Origin: Campylobacteraceae bacterium
GTDB lineage: Bacteria > Campylobacterota > Campylobacteria > Campylobacterales > Sulfurovaceae
Direction: 5' to 3'
DNA: 64,000 bases
NCBI GenBank assembly: GCA_027081065.1
Contig: JALWLW010000008.1
Coordinates: forward strand, 6,446-70,445
Shown: piece after piece, positions 7,662 through 16,449 of the stretch
Layout: every line of letters begins with the position of its first letter
How positions within the stretch are numbered: the first letter of the stretch is position 1
Position numbers and translations under genes: made by a program
The notes under the pieces: generated by a model
Database searches by the model: none
What the model was told of the DNA's origin: nothing
The model's input: the letters and a program-made list of their open reading frames with translations, nothing else

Positions 7662-8767
7662 TGAACAACTCCTATCTTTTTTTCTTTATGATTATTTTCT
7701 AAAATAATATCTATCAATTCATCTTTACTGTACCCTTGTAGGATACCCTTTGCAGATGTTCTAAGCACTTCTCTATCTTCATCTTTTTTATAAAGTTTTG
7801 GTAAAATCTCCACTAACTCTCTATCTTTAAAACTACGGTATGCTCTAGGTAAATTATCTACATCTTTAATATAATTATCAATATCTTGATCTGAAAATCG
7901 TGTAATTATTGATGTATCTTGATAAGAATCTTTATAGGCAATAAACATATTTTTTCGTAATATGATTAAATATTTTCCAATAACAGTTTTTTCATTATTC
8001 AACATATCTTTCAAGATAAAGAGTCGTCCATTATCTTCATATTGTCCTAAGCGTTCTAACTCTTTCCAGGAAAAGGCTTCAGCCTTTTGTTTTAATCTAC
8101 GATCATAATTTTCATTGGCAATAACATAATCTTTCAACAAAGGAAAGCCTTTCATTAATGAATCATCAATAATATACTCTTTATCCATCAAGGTAAAAAG
8201 CTCAATACCTTGTGTTCTTAATTTCTCTACAAATTCATCAACAAATTGTATTACTTCTAAATAACCAATATATTCACCATCAACTTGTAAAGGAATTGTC
8301 GCTTTAAAAGTTAAACGTCGTCCAGTCTCAATTCCAACTTTGACTCTATTATTTTTTTGCAATTCAACAAGATCTGGTCTAAAATTCTTAAGCTCTTCTC
8401 CTTCATCATTTTTCCAATTTTGTGCAAATATATGTAACTCTTTTGTTATAAGCTGTAAACGAAGTCTTTCAATCACCGTATTGGTTACAAATGTACTAGA
8501 AATATTAGAAAGGAGCTCCTTAGCTTGTGTTTGATTATTCTCAACAAGAGACTCTTTTAGAGCGTTATTTTTTGAAAGGGCTAAAGCACGTATCAGCAAC
8601 TCATCTTTTTGTCGGTTCAGTTCTTTCTCAAACTTAGCAACAGTAAAACGTCGTAACTCTTGTAACTTATCTTTTTCACTCTCTTGAGTAAAAAAGTAAA
8701 TCGAACTTAAAAGCAGCAATAAAATGCTAAAACTAATAACAAAATAAATTTTATAGATAGATTTCAT
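7658..8767 (-). CDS. Single-pass membrane protein with large extracytoplasmic sensor-like domain
   Basis: 369 residues. One N-terminal membrane helix (about 7-27) is followed by a long soluble part with a helical segment (28-90) and an alpha/beta region (about 95-260) that resembles the double-Cache sensor domains of chemoreceptors and kinases: NRVKVGIETGRRLTFKATIP and DGEYIGYLEVIQFVDEF. No second membrane helix, kinase, methyl-acceptor or cyclase domain follows, so most of the protein should be outside the cytoplasm. It is the first gene of an overlapping unit with a response regulator and kinase, and may be an accessory sensor presenting a ligand to the kinase. Cache assignment is from pattern only. 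Confidence 0.6.
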   Translation of the reverse strand: MKSIYKIYFVISFSILLLLLSSIYFFTQESEKDKLQELRRFTVAKFEKELNRQKDELLIRALALSKNNALKESLVENNQTQAKELLSNISSTFVTNTVIERLRLQLITKELHIFAQNWKNDEGEELKNFRPDLVELQKNNRVKVGIETGRRLTFKATIPLQVDGEYIGYLEVIQFVDEFVEKLRTQGIELFTLMDKEYIIDDSLMKGFPLLKDYVIANENYDRRLKQKAEAFSWKELERLGQYEDNGRLFILKDMLNNEKTVIGKYLIILRKNMFIAYKDSYQDTSIITRFSDQDIDNYIKDVDNLPRAYRSFKDRELVEILPKLYKKDEDREVLRTSAKGILQGYSKDELIDIILENNHKEKKIGVVQ

Positions 8768-8829
8768 TGTTTAATTGTAGTCAAAAAAATATTAATGAAA
8801 GATTAATATTTTACGTTTAAAAATGTTTA

Positions 8830-9303
8830 CTATATCTCTTCTCCATTATAGTAAAATTCATCAAGTCCATCCAAGAAAGCCATTAATAGCTCATCTGAGC
8901 AAACTCTAAAATTTTTAGAACCCTCTTTTCTAAAAAGTGAGCCTATTTGCCTTTTGGTAAGTGTCACTTCAGCCAATGCGAACAGTATGACTAACTCAGG
9001 CTCTTTTAGCTCCATAGCTACACGAATTTTTTTTAAAATTAAATTATTAGTTAAAGGAACAGCATCTTCATCTGTTGCAACTTTATCACTAGGACCTCTT
9101 TTCAATAAAACTAAACCATCCAAAAAGACACCAAGCTCTTCAAAAGTAGCTTCTTCAAAACCTTTATCTTGACGTCGTTTTAAAATATTTATGAGTCTCT
9201 CTTTTGATATTGTATAATCAGCCAAGCCATAAGCTTTAATAATCTCATCATGCTCCAAAGAGAGAGCTTTTGTTATTTTAAATAATATATCGTTTATTTG
9301 CAT
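8830..9303 (-). CDS. DUF1456 family protein (YehS-like)
   Basis: 157 residues made of two similar helical halves, each ending in a FL(D/N)GL motif (VFLDGLVLLKRG near 63-74 and AFLDGLDEF near 143-151), with the conserved NNLILKKIRVAMELK linker between. This matches the DUF1456/YehS family. The fold is two tandem helical repeats; no biochemical role is established. It starts four bases after the preceding gene's stop, so it is the likely last gene of the molybdoenzyme operon, though YehS proteins occur in many other contexts. Confidence 0.75.
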   Translation of the reverse strand: MQINDILFKITKALSLEHDEIIKAYGLADYTISKERLINILKRRQDKGFEEATFEELGVFLDGLVLLKRGPSDKVATDEDAVPLTNNLILKKIRVAMELKEPELVILFALAEVTLTKRQIGSLFRKEGSKNFRVCSDELLMAFLDGLDEFYYNGEEI

Positions 9304-9306
9304 CTA

Positions 9307-9774
9307 TTAAAAGTATTCTTTCATAATCTGAGGGAAGAGTTTAATCGTACTCTCTGCTTTGTCAATTTTTTCTTGAAAAATTTCTGCTGAATGAGGAAAA
9401 CTTTGTGCTATTTCTCTATAGATATCAATTTTTTCTTGCATATGTTCTTCTAAGGCATCCAATACTAACTGCATTCGCTCTTGACTCACAGCAAACTTCA
9501 TCAGGAGTTCAAACATACGTCTTCTTGGGTGAATGGACATAGAATCCCCAGCCACAGCAGCAATCTCTTTAATGTCCCAACGTGAAAGGTAAATCCCTGA
9601 AACATGTGGGGCAACCAAACGTGAGTAAAGTGCTTCTGTATAAGAAGGGTAATCTCTTAAATCAATACCCTCTTCATCAGTAGGACAAGAGCCATCAGCA
9701 CAATACTCCTCTGCATTGTTTGTCATGGCATCAAACTCTGCTCTTAAACTTTGTAAATCTTCAAAATCTTTCAT
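9307..9774 (-). CDS. Unrecognised 155-residue protein in the molybdoenzyme operon
   Basis: I do not recognise a family. The protein is soluble, acidic and mostly helical, with two nearby cysteines in AEEYCADGSCPTDEEG (residues 22-37), then a helical core with SRWDIKEIAAVAGDSM, IHPRRRMFELLMKFA and a long amphipathic C-terminal helix (about 115-155). Its position between the AroE-like protein and the DUF1456 gene, with gaps of 10 and 3 bases, ties it to the molybdoenzyme operon. A maturation or assembly role, like that of the TorD-type chaperone, is possible but unproven. Confidence 0.6.
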   Translation of the reverse strand: MKDFEDLQSLRAEFDAMTNNAEEYCADGSCPTDEEGIDLRDYPSYTEALYSRLVAPHVSGIYLSRWDIKEIAAVAGDSMSIHPRRRMFELLMKFAVSQERMQLVLDALEEHMQEKIDIYREIAQSFPHSAEIFQEKIDKAESTIKLFPQIMKEYF

Positions 9775-9784
9775 TTTATCTCCT

Positions 9785-10249
9785 CTATATCATCGTTGGA
9801 ATTAAATCCATATCAATCTTAGCTTTATACCAACGGTTACTAAGTAACATCATTTTCATAGCAAGTCGTATTCTTTCGTCCACAAAATCAGGGTTATCAA
9901 TATACTCATCAATCTCATCATCAAGACAATACCCAATAATCTTTCTATCTACTACTTCAACAAAATCCACAAACTTTTTTGCTTTAGCACAGTCATTAAA
10001 GTCATCACAAAAATGGACTACATTTTCACAAAACTCATGCTCCATAATCATCTTTTGAACTTTAGACTCTGCTAGATTGTTCATGATGTACTCAAAATGT
10101 TCTTCTTTTATGTTCAATGCAATCGCTGTAGCATTAATACCATTCTCTTTCATACACTTATTAAAATAACGTCTACAGTTTCCAGTTTGTGCGTTATATC
10201 CTAAAATGGTACAAAGCTCTGTGTCAGGTTTTATCTCTTCAGGTTTCAT
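9785..10249 (-). CDS. Cys-rich protein resembling the shikimate dehydrogenase substrate domain
   Basis: 154 residues, start overlapping the ferredoxin gene's stop by four bases. The order of segments resembles the N-terminal half of AroE: LCTILGYN (cf. the opening strand), FNKCMKENGINATAIAL (cf. the helix and strand after the SLSP motif), NIKEEHFEYIMNNL, then FVDFVEVVDRKIIGYCLDD (98-111 region; cf. the NTV...GKLIGYNTDG signature). The SLSP and NVTIPxK motifs are not conserved, and there is no NADP-binding Rossmann half. Seven cysteines occur (13, 25, 32, 74, 81, 87, 108). The likeness is by eye; enzymatic shikimate activity is unlikely. A dedicated role for the molybdoenzyme is inferred from position only. 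Confidence 0.55.
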   Translation of the reverse strand: MKPEEIKPDTELCTILGYNAQTGNCRRYFNKCMKENGINATAIALNIKEEHFEYIMNNLAESKVQKMIMEHEFCENVVHFCDDFNDCAKAKKFVDFVEVVDRKIIGYCLDDEIDEYIDNPDFVDERIRLAMKMMLLSNRWYKAKIDMDLIPTMI

Positions 10250-11349
10250 GACTTATTATTCCTTTGACGAGCTAAAGCATGAAGCTCTCTAGCCTCTTCC
10301 TCTTCAAGCTTACAACGGAAGCACTCTTTCTCTCCACCTGTATAAGTAAAATAATTCCCACATTCATTACAACGTTGTATGTCAAAAGTAGCCAAAGTTC
10401 TTTGAGTTGGTTCAAAAAACTCTTTTATCTCATAACCAGGTTGAAGTTGAATGGCATTGGGTTCACAAACATCATGACAAAGATGACATTTCAAGCAAAG
10501 CATCGAGTCAAAGTTAATGATTGAAAACTTCATGTCTGAACTTAAAGCCCCTGTAGGACAAATACGGTAACAAACTTGACAGTTTGTACAAAAGTCATCC
10601 ACAAATTTTTGAGAAGTAAAACTTATCTCTTCAGTTGGGATAATCTCATAGCTCTCTTGCTTCTCCACCCGTTTCAGCACTGAAAAAAGTAACTTTCTTT
10701 TATCTGGAATGACTTTGTTTTTCATTTTAGCAATATCCGTTAAATCAATCCCAAACTCTTTAAGTTCATCTGCATCCATCGCTTCATCAAAAGCTTGTTT
10801 ACTTTTAATCGCCCCTTTAAGACTAAACAACGCCCGTCTACTCTTTCCAAGCTCTTCTTCATTTTGGAGAACAAGTTTTTGTGAACTCGAAGTTAAAATC
10901 TCTTTGTCAGAAAATGAAGACAAGATGAAGTTTGCCTCTTCAATGTTGGCTTTAAGTTGCTCTTGAAGTTTGTCTGAATCACCACCACAAGCACAAGCAT
11001 CGACATCCATAATGACAGGTTCAGCAGAAGCAATTGCCATAGAGATTAAATGCTCAACACTTAGCACAGAAAGACAACAATAAAGATCTTTTTGACAAAC
11101 CAGTTCATTGCTCTCTTCTTCTAAAAACTTAAAGAAAAACTCAATACTCGAAAAACCTGAAAGTGAAAAAGCCTCTGTAGGACAAGACCCTACACAGCCT
11201 CCACAAGTAATACAAGCTGAAGGGGTAAATGCAGGAATATTATCAATAATCTCAATGGTATTAACAGGACAGATATCCACACATTTGGTACATTCTGAAA
11301 ACTTAGAAGTAGCACGAACACACGAAGCAACGTCAAATAGTAAATTCAT
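10246..11349 (-). CDS. Multi-cluster 4Fe-4S ferredoxin-like protein
   Basis: 367 residues, no signal peptide, so cytoplasmic. The N-terminal part has two cluster motifs: C20xxC23xxxC27P, whose usual first Cys is replaced by Phe17 with Cys10 as a possible substitute, and C46xxC49xxC52xxxC56P. A middle region with CQKDLYCC and ACACGG pairs follows. The C-terminal part has two more complete motifs (FCTNCQVCYRICP and LCLKCHLCHDVC) and then two CxxC pairs (CNECG and CFRC) like a zinc knuckle. It lies between the TorD-like chaperone and the AroE-like protein. It may carry electrons for, or help build, the molybdoenzyme. Confidence 0.75.
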   Translation of the reverse strand: MNLLFDVASCVRATSKFSECTKCVDICPVNTIEIIDNIPAFTPSACITCGGCVGSCPTEAFSLSGFSSIEFFFKFLEEESNELVCQKDLYCCLSVLSVEHLISMAIASAEPVIMDVDACACGGDSDKLQEQLKANIEEANFILSSFSDKEILTSSSQKLVLQNEEELGKSRRALFSLKGAIKSKQAFDEAMDADELKEFGIDLTDIAKMKNKVIPDKRKLLFSVLKRVEKQESYEIIPTEEISFTSQKFVDDFCTNCQVCYRICPTGALSSDMKFSIINFDSMLCLKCHLCHDVCEPNAIQLQPGYEIKEFFEPTQRTLATFDIQRCNECGNYFTYTGGEKECFRCKLEEEEARELHALARQRNNKS

Positions 11350-11354
11350 AAACC

Positions 11355-11987
11355 CTACTTCGCTTCTAGTTGCTCGTTAATATATTCATAATCACTCAAC
11401 ATAAATTCTAAAGTCAATTCAGCACCATCATGGTAAAGGGGTGTTCGTGACTCTTTTTTCATGTTAATCAAATACATTGGTGCCCAATTAAGTAAATGGT
11501 CTTTCAAAAAACCTTTTTGAATCAATAAAAATTCTCTAATGGCTTCTTCATCATTGGCTAAAAATGCTTTTTTCATCGCATCACAAAGTACATACATAAA
11601 CTCTAACTCTACCCCAATGTGGTCAGGACTAACAACACGTGCCTCTTGCAGTTCTACTTTAAAATCTAAAATATCATAAATTTCTAAAATAGGGTTTTCC
11701 CCACCAGACTCAATCATCTGGTCATCACGCGTATAAAAACTCTCATAAGGAATAAGATGAAGCAATGAAAGATTTGTAAAGTCAACGTCTAAATAACGCT
11801 CTTTTAAAATATTATTAGAAAACTCTTTTCTCTTTCCCCAAGTTTTATAATTAGGAAACAAGTCTAGTATCTCATGATTATTCTCAATAGAGTTCAAAAA
11901 TGCTTCATCTACTTCAGTTATCATCAATCGTGAAACCAATGCATAAAGTGAAATACGATTCTCTATCTCTTCTAGTGTTACAGTCAT
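11355..11987 (-). CDS. TorD/DmsD-type molybdoenzyme chaperone
   Basis: 210 residues, all helical, with the family pattern: an N-terminal RISLYALVSRLM helix, a PYESFY segment near residue 76, DHIGVELEFMYVLC near 124-137 and a FLKDHLLNWAP motif near 160-170. Such chaperones bind the Tat signal of a molybdopterin enzyme and hold it until the cofactor is inserted. The gene sits directly downstream of the catalytic subunit gene, across a 131-base gap with a strong hairpin, and its client is almost certainly that enzyme. Confidence 0.85.
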   Translation of the reverse strand: MTVTLEEIENRISLYALVSRLMITEVDEAFLNSIENNHEILDLFPNYKTWGKRKEFSNNILKERYLDVDFTNLSLLHLIPYESFYTRDDQMIESGGENPILEIYDILDFKVELQEARVVSPDHIGVELEFMYVLCDAMKKAFLANDEEAIREFLLIQKGFLKDHLLNWAPMYLINMKKESRTPLYHDGAELTLEFMLSDYEYINEQLEAK

Positions 11988-12086
11988 TTTTACCTCTTAA
12001 CGTCATTATATGGGATAATACCACTTTCAAAATAAATATAGTTAAATTTAAATATTAATTTTGAAAATAGATTAAAAGAGAACAGT

Positions 12087-12113
12087 TTCACTCCCAAAAA
12101 ATTTGGGAGTGAA
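12087..12113 (-). terminator. Strong hairpin between the catalytic subunit gene and torD-like gene
   Basis: A perfect 12-bp inverted repeat (TTCACTCCCAAA and TTTGGGAGTGAA) with a 3-base loop starts 6 bases after the catalytic subunit stop. On the minus strand it is followed by CTGTTCTCTTTTAATC, which is T-rich but not a clean T run. It is probably a partial terminator or mRNA 3'-end stabiliser that lets the three structural genes be made in excess over the chaperone and accessory genes. Confidence 0.6.
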
Positions 12114-12118
12114 GAAGA

Positions 12119-15100
12119 TTAATCAGTAATTTTAACTGAGTAAGCTTTGTGAGAAAGAGGCACAGCTGGTCTCTTAATGTGTTTTGGTCTTCTTAATGTG
12201 TCAGAAGAGTTTAGAGGACGTGTTAATTTGTCTCTCCATGCTTGGTAAACTTTCATGTTGTTTTCATAGTTAACATAAATGTCACCAACTTGGTCACCTT
12301 TGTGTGCTTTTTCAAGTGTCACTTTTTGGTGCCATGCATGGTTTCCTGCAATTGGGTCTGGATGAGAAGGGGCTACAGCATTTTGCCATGAACCACTAAG
12401 TCCATCCCACCAAATATTGTCAAGATCTTTGTTGTACTCTTTAAACTGCCATGTATCTTTTCTTTTGTACATGTCATCTTTAAGACCAGATACTGGTTTA
12501 AGTGTTCCAACTTTACCATCCATTGTAAGGTCATAAAGTGGAGCACCCACACCCATTACACCTAGTGCGTGGTCAAATCCTGGAATATCTACAGCATTTT
12601 TAAGCTTCCATCTACCAGCATGGTGAGAGTTCGCTAAAACACCTGGCATTGTACCCTCTGTAGGAACAACCATCGCTACAAAGTAACCAGACTCAAGTCC
12701 TGAAACGGTGTCGGTAATTGTAACTCTTACAGCTTCACCTTGCTTAAGGTTCATTCGTTTTGCATCATCTGGATTAATCCAAACTGGGTTATGGTTTTGA
12801 GAAATCTCCATAAGATGTTTTGAGTTTACTGAACGTGTATGAATATTGTATGACAATCTAAATACCGTATTTAATGCAAACTCATTTTTCTCAATATCCA
12901 TATGATCATGGTGAACATGTGTTACTAAGTGAATCATCTCATCACGTCCCATTTTACCCTCTTTGTTAACTGGGTAAATTGGCACAGCATACTCAGGCCA
13001 TTTCCATTCAGAAAGCCACTCAGAGAAAAACTCAGCTTTTCTACTTAACGAGTGGAAACCTTGTACAATCTCACCATCTACTTCAACACCAATCGCATGT
13101 TTTTCACCATGATGACCTTCAACTATTAAAGCACCATACTCATCTTTGCTTACTTCTTCAGCTTTATACTCATGTCCATGAACATGATAAACATCACCAA
13201 CTTTTTTAACAGCTCTCTCTTGAGGTCTATAAATATTGTCTTCTTCAAGCCATGTTCCCATGTCTCTCATCATCTCATAGTTAGGATACTTAGCCTTAGG
13301 ATAATGCTTTTTAGCAATAGATTTAAGGTTTGGCAAGTTGTCAAAGGCAGCTTGATACCACTCTGGAATGGTTACAGCACGTTTAGGATCTTCTTTTGAA
13401 GCCCAGTGATCACGTACACCTAAAGATCCATCAGGATCTACATGATGTACCATGATATTTGCCCAAAATTCAACTTCTTCCCAAATTTCACCAAGACCAG
13501 CAGCCATGTGTGCTTCAAGTGTTGCTCTTGCTGGGTTTTTAGCTTTCCATCCAAGTTTTTCAAGTGCTACTCTAAGTGCTGGTTGTCTAAAACTTAACCA
13601 ACGGCTTGGTTGTGTAGCTTCAGAATGCTGATCATGACGCTCTCCAGCTAAACCTGTTGGTAAAATATAATCACAATACCAGTTTGTCTCAGACCATGTA
13701 GGAGAGAGGTTAAAACTTAGCTCAAATTTATCTTCACGCTTAAGTGCTTCAATCCATCTAAATCCATCTGGGTTAATCCAAACAGGATTATACATTCTTG
13801 GAACATACACACCAATTCTATCAGGAACATTAAGCCCTTTAGCCTTCCATTTAGCTCTCCACTCATCATCCATAAGAAGGTGAGGTAAAATCATACTCAT
13901 TTCATATGAACTAAGAGGATACTCTGGTGGCCATGCCAACTCATTCCACACATCAACCTTTTTAGGTTTTTCACCAGAAACGGTTGCTTTATGTCCTTTA
14001 CCATTGACAGAGATTACATGCCAGTGGTGCATTCCAACCCCACCTTTGTCTCCAGCCATCGCACCACGCAATGCAAATGGTAAGAATGCAGAACGTGCAA
14101 TCATCCATCCACCACGATTACCAATAGGGCCTGCTCTCCAAATGTAAGTTGCGACTCTTGATCCTGCATCAATGAACATATCGAATAGTTTTTCAACAAT
14201 TCTAGCTTCAATACGACACTCTTTAGTAACAAAATCTAAGGTATATTTAGAATACATACCAGAAATCATCTCTATAAAGTCTTCGTAAGTATCACCTTTT
14301 GGTAACGCGTCAATATAACCTTTTTCAAGCAAGATATCTAACTGTTTAGGGTTAGCCATAAGTCTGTCCCAGTTCATCCAGTTTTTAACCCATGCATGAT
14401 TAACTAAATCTTTACCATTGATATCTTTTTCATTAAGAATTCTATTTGCAAGGTAAAGGTACAGAGCAGTCTCTGTTCCTGGCCAACATGGAACCCAAAG
14501 ATCAGCCATACCAGCAGAGTTAGACATACGAGGATCCATAACAACCAGTTTAGCTCCTCTTTTTCTCGCATCTGCAATACGTCCTGCAGCTTGTTGGAAA
14601 TAGTGTCCTGCATCAGCTGCATGAGAAGACTGTAAAAAGATTAAGTCAGCATTTGACCAATCTGGTGAGTTTCTATCATCATTAAACCACTGAATAGTAC
14701 CCTGTCTAGCACCTGCTGAACAAATATTTGTATGAGAATTATAACCATCACAGCCCATAGAGTGAGGTACACGATGACCAAATCCATTCTCATTAGGACG
14801 ACCCACTTGAAGCATGAAAAGTTTTCTTGACATCTCATCACCCGTTTTAAGGGTGTCGTGCATTTTTGTACCAATTTCTTTCATGGCTTGATCCCATGAA
14901 GTTCTTATCCACTTACCTTCACCTCTTTTAGAACCAGGAGCTCTTTTTAAAGGAAAAGGGATTCTATCTGGATCGTACATTTGTGATTGAGCTGCATACC
15001 CTTTAGCACAGTTACGTCCACGTGAACCAGCATGAAGTGGATTACCCATGTACTTAATAACTCTTAAATCTTTTGGATCATTAGACTTTTTAAAGTCTCC

Positions 15101-15493
15101 TACATTTACCCATGCTGTTAACCCACAAGAGGCCTCACAATTTGAACAAGATGTTGGAACTAACATGTATTCATGTGCTTCAATTCCATTTTCATTCTCT
15201 TCAGATTTAACACCTTTTCTACCAACTCCACCACGTTTCCAGTCATTACCAGAAAGTTCTGTCCACGAATCCCATTTTGCATGAGGTGGATAATGTTGTG
15301 GTGTTCCATTTACCAATGGTGCTACATCATAACCTAAATCTTCTGTTACATCTCCAGCTTCAGAAGAGGCTTCTAATCCTGTAAATACACCTTTAGCAAC
15401 AACTGCACCAGCTACTGCATAGCTTGTTCCTTTAAGGAACGTACGTCTGCTTTCAAAGAAAGAAGATTCGTTATTATTCATTTTCTTAACCAT
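12119..15493 (-). CDS. Periplasmic molybdopterin oxidoreductase, catalytic subunit (SoeA/PsrA/TtrA-like)
   Basis: 1124 residues, member of the DMSO-reductase superfamily. The twin-arginine signal is ESRRTFLKGTSYAVAG (R16, R17), so the enzyme works in the periplasm. The N-terminal 4Fe-4S site is C116xxC119xxxC123 with C162. The Mo ligand is probably Cys258 in SHTNICSAGARQGT. Pterin-binding segments such as KLVVMDPRMSNSA follow. It is encoded with a four-cluster Fe-S subunit, an NrfD anchor and a TorD-like chaperone. The whole set is of the sulfite/polysulfide/tetrathionate/arsenic type; closeness to sox genes favours an inorganic sulfur substrate such as sulfite or polysulfide, but the substrate cannot be fixed from sequence alone. 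Confidence 0.85.
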   Translation of the reverse strand: MVKKMNNNESSFFESRRTFLKGTSYAVAGAVVAKGVFTGLEASSEAGDVTEDLGYDVAPLVNGTPQHYPPHAKWDSWTELSGNDWKRGGVGRKGVKSEENENGIEAHEYMLVPTSCSNCEASCGLTAWVNVGDFKKSNDPKDLRVIKYMGNPLHAGSRGRNCAKGYAAQSQMYDPDRIPFPLKRAPGSKRGEGKWIRTSWDQAMKEIGTKMHDTLKTGDEMSRKLFMLQVGRPNENGFGHRVPHSMGCDGYNSHTNICSAGARQGTIQWFNDDRNSPDWSNADLIFLQSSHAADAGHYFQQAAGRIADARKRGAKLVVMDPRMSNSAGMADLWVPCWPGTETALYLYLANRILNEKDINGKDLVNHAWVKNWMNWDRLMANPKQLDILLEKGYIDALPKGDTYEDFIEMISGMYSKYTLDFVTKECRIEARIVEKLFDMFIDAGSRVATYIWRAGPIGNRGGWMIARSAFLPFALRGAMAGDKGGVGMHHWHVISVNGKGHKATVSGEKPKKVDVWNELAWPPEYPLSSYEMSMILPHLLMDDEWRAKWKAKGLNVPDRIGVYVPRMYNPVWINPDGFRWIEALKREDKFELSFNLSPTWSETNWYCDYILPTGLAGERHDQHSEATQPSRWLSFRQPALRVALEKLGWKAKNPARATLEAHMAAGLGEIWEEVEFWANIMVHHVDPDGSLGVRDHWASKEDPKRAVTIPEWYQAAFDNLPNLKSIAKKHYPKAKYPNYEMMRDMGTWLEEDNIYRPQERAVKKVGDVYHVHGHEYKAEEVSKDEYGALIVEGHHGEKHAIGVEVDGEIVQGFHSLSRKAEFFSEWLSEWKWPEYAVPIYPVNKEGKMGRDEMIHLVTHVHHDHMDIEKNEFALNTVFRLSYNIHTRSVNSKHLMEISQNHNPVWINPDDAKRMNLKQGEAVRVTITDTVSGLESGYFVAMVVPTEGTMPGVLANSHHAGRWKLKNAVDIPGFDHALGVMGVGAPLYDLTMDGKVGTLKPVSGLKDDMYKRKDTWQFKEYNKDLDNIWWDGLSGSWQNAVAPSHPDPIAGNHAWHQKVTLEKAHKGDQVGDIYVNYENNMKVYQAWRDKLTRPLNSSDTLRRPKHIKRPAVPLSHKAYSVKITD

Positions 15494-15504
15494 CTATATT
15501 CTCC

Positions 15505-16449
15505 TTAACTTAACGGTATCATCTGTGGAATTTCTAGCCACGTACTTTTTGCAAGGTAAAGACCAATAAACGCCGTTACTGCTGCAAATTTCATCATTGT
15601 TCTGTTATCACTCATTTTAATAGCAATAAAGAATGGAATAATATAACCTAATACCATTGCTGCCCAGAACTGAGTAAAATACTCTCCACCAGAATGAACA
15701 TAAGCTAAAGTCGCTTCTACTTCTGCTGCTTTATAAGAGAAAAAATACTCTCCCATATACATGATGAATGAGAAAAGAACAGATAAAGCTAAAATTGTTG
15801 CCAAATCTTTCTTAACAGACTCTGACCATTTTTCAGCAATTAAAATAAATGATGCAGAACCAACCATAAAGGCTGCTAGTAACATTTGAATTAATTCAGC
15901 TCCGGGAACCCAAAGCTCTCTTGCTGCTGATTGAGACATAATAATTGCTGTATACATCGTAACTGGAAAAGCAAGAAATACGGTAAATGGAAATACTTTT
16001 TCATAAAGACCAGCATTCGCTCTTACAGCCTTAGCCACAGCACAATCTTTTCTAAATTCAGAGAAATGTGTAAAGAGTGAAGTGAACATCATAATAGAAA
16101 CAAGCACTAAGAAAAGAGATGCCATCCATGCTCCAACTGTAATAGACGAAGTCCAATGAGGATGTGTAAAGATATGAATCATTCTTAATGGTTGATGTAA
16201 ATCAATTAAGGTAAAAAACAAGAAAACATTTAAAGCAATAAATGAGATAAGAGGCATTAACCATCTTAAACTTGGCATATCTTCATGTTTGTGTCTGTAA
16301 AGTAAAAAAGCACCTACAAGAATAACCCCTGTACCAATACTTTTTGCCCACATATTAAGCGTAATCATCCACCCCCAAATAATTCCAGAGTGTGCAACAT
16401 CCATACTAACAATAGCTTTTGTCGCTTCTATTGTACTAACGTGATCCAT
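15505..16449 (-). CDS. NrfD/PsrC-type membrane anchor subunit
   Basis: 314 residues with about eight to nine membrane helices, starting with GIIWGWMITLNMWAKSIGTG (residues about 22-41) and ending with a helix rich in Ala/Phe. This is the NrfD (PsrC, SoeC) family: a quinone-binding integral membrane subunit without heme that links the periplasmic enzyme to the quinone pool. The start codon touches the Fe-S subunit stop (one-base overlap) and the gene ends 12 bases before the catalytic subunit, so the three structural genes are one unit. Confidence 0.88.
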   Translation of the reverse strand: MDHVSTIEATKAIVSMDVAHSGIIWGWMITLNMWAKSIGTGVILVGAFLLYRHKHEDMPSLRWLMPLISFIALNVFLFFTLIDLHQPLRMIHIFTHPHWTSSITVGAWMASLFLVLVSIMMFTSLFTHFSEFRKDCAVAKAVRANAGLYEKVFPFTVFLAFPVTMYTAIIMSQSAARELWVPGAELIQMLLAAFMVGSASFILIAEKWSESVKKDLATILALSVLFSFIMYMGEYFFSYKAAEVEATLAYVHSGGEYFTQFWAAMVLGYIIPFFIAIKMSDNRTMMKFAAVTAFIGLYLAKSTWLEIPQMIPLS

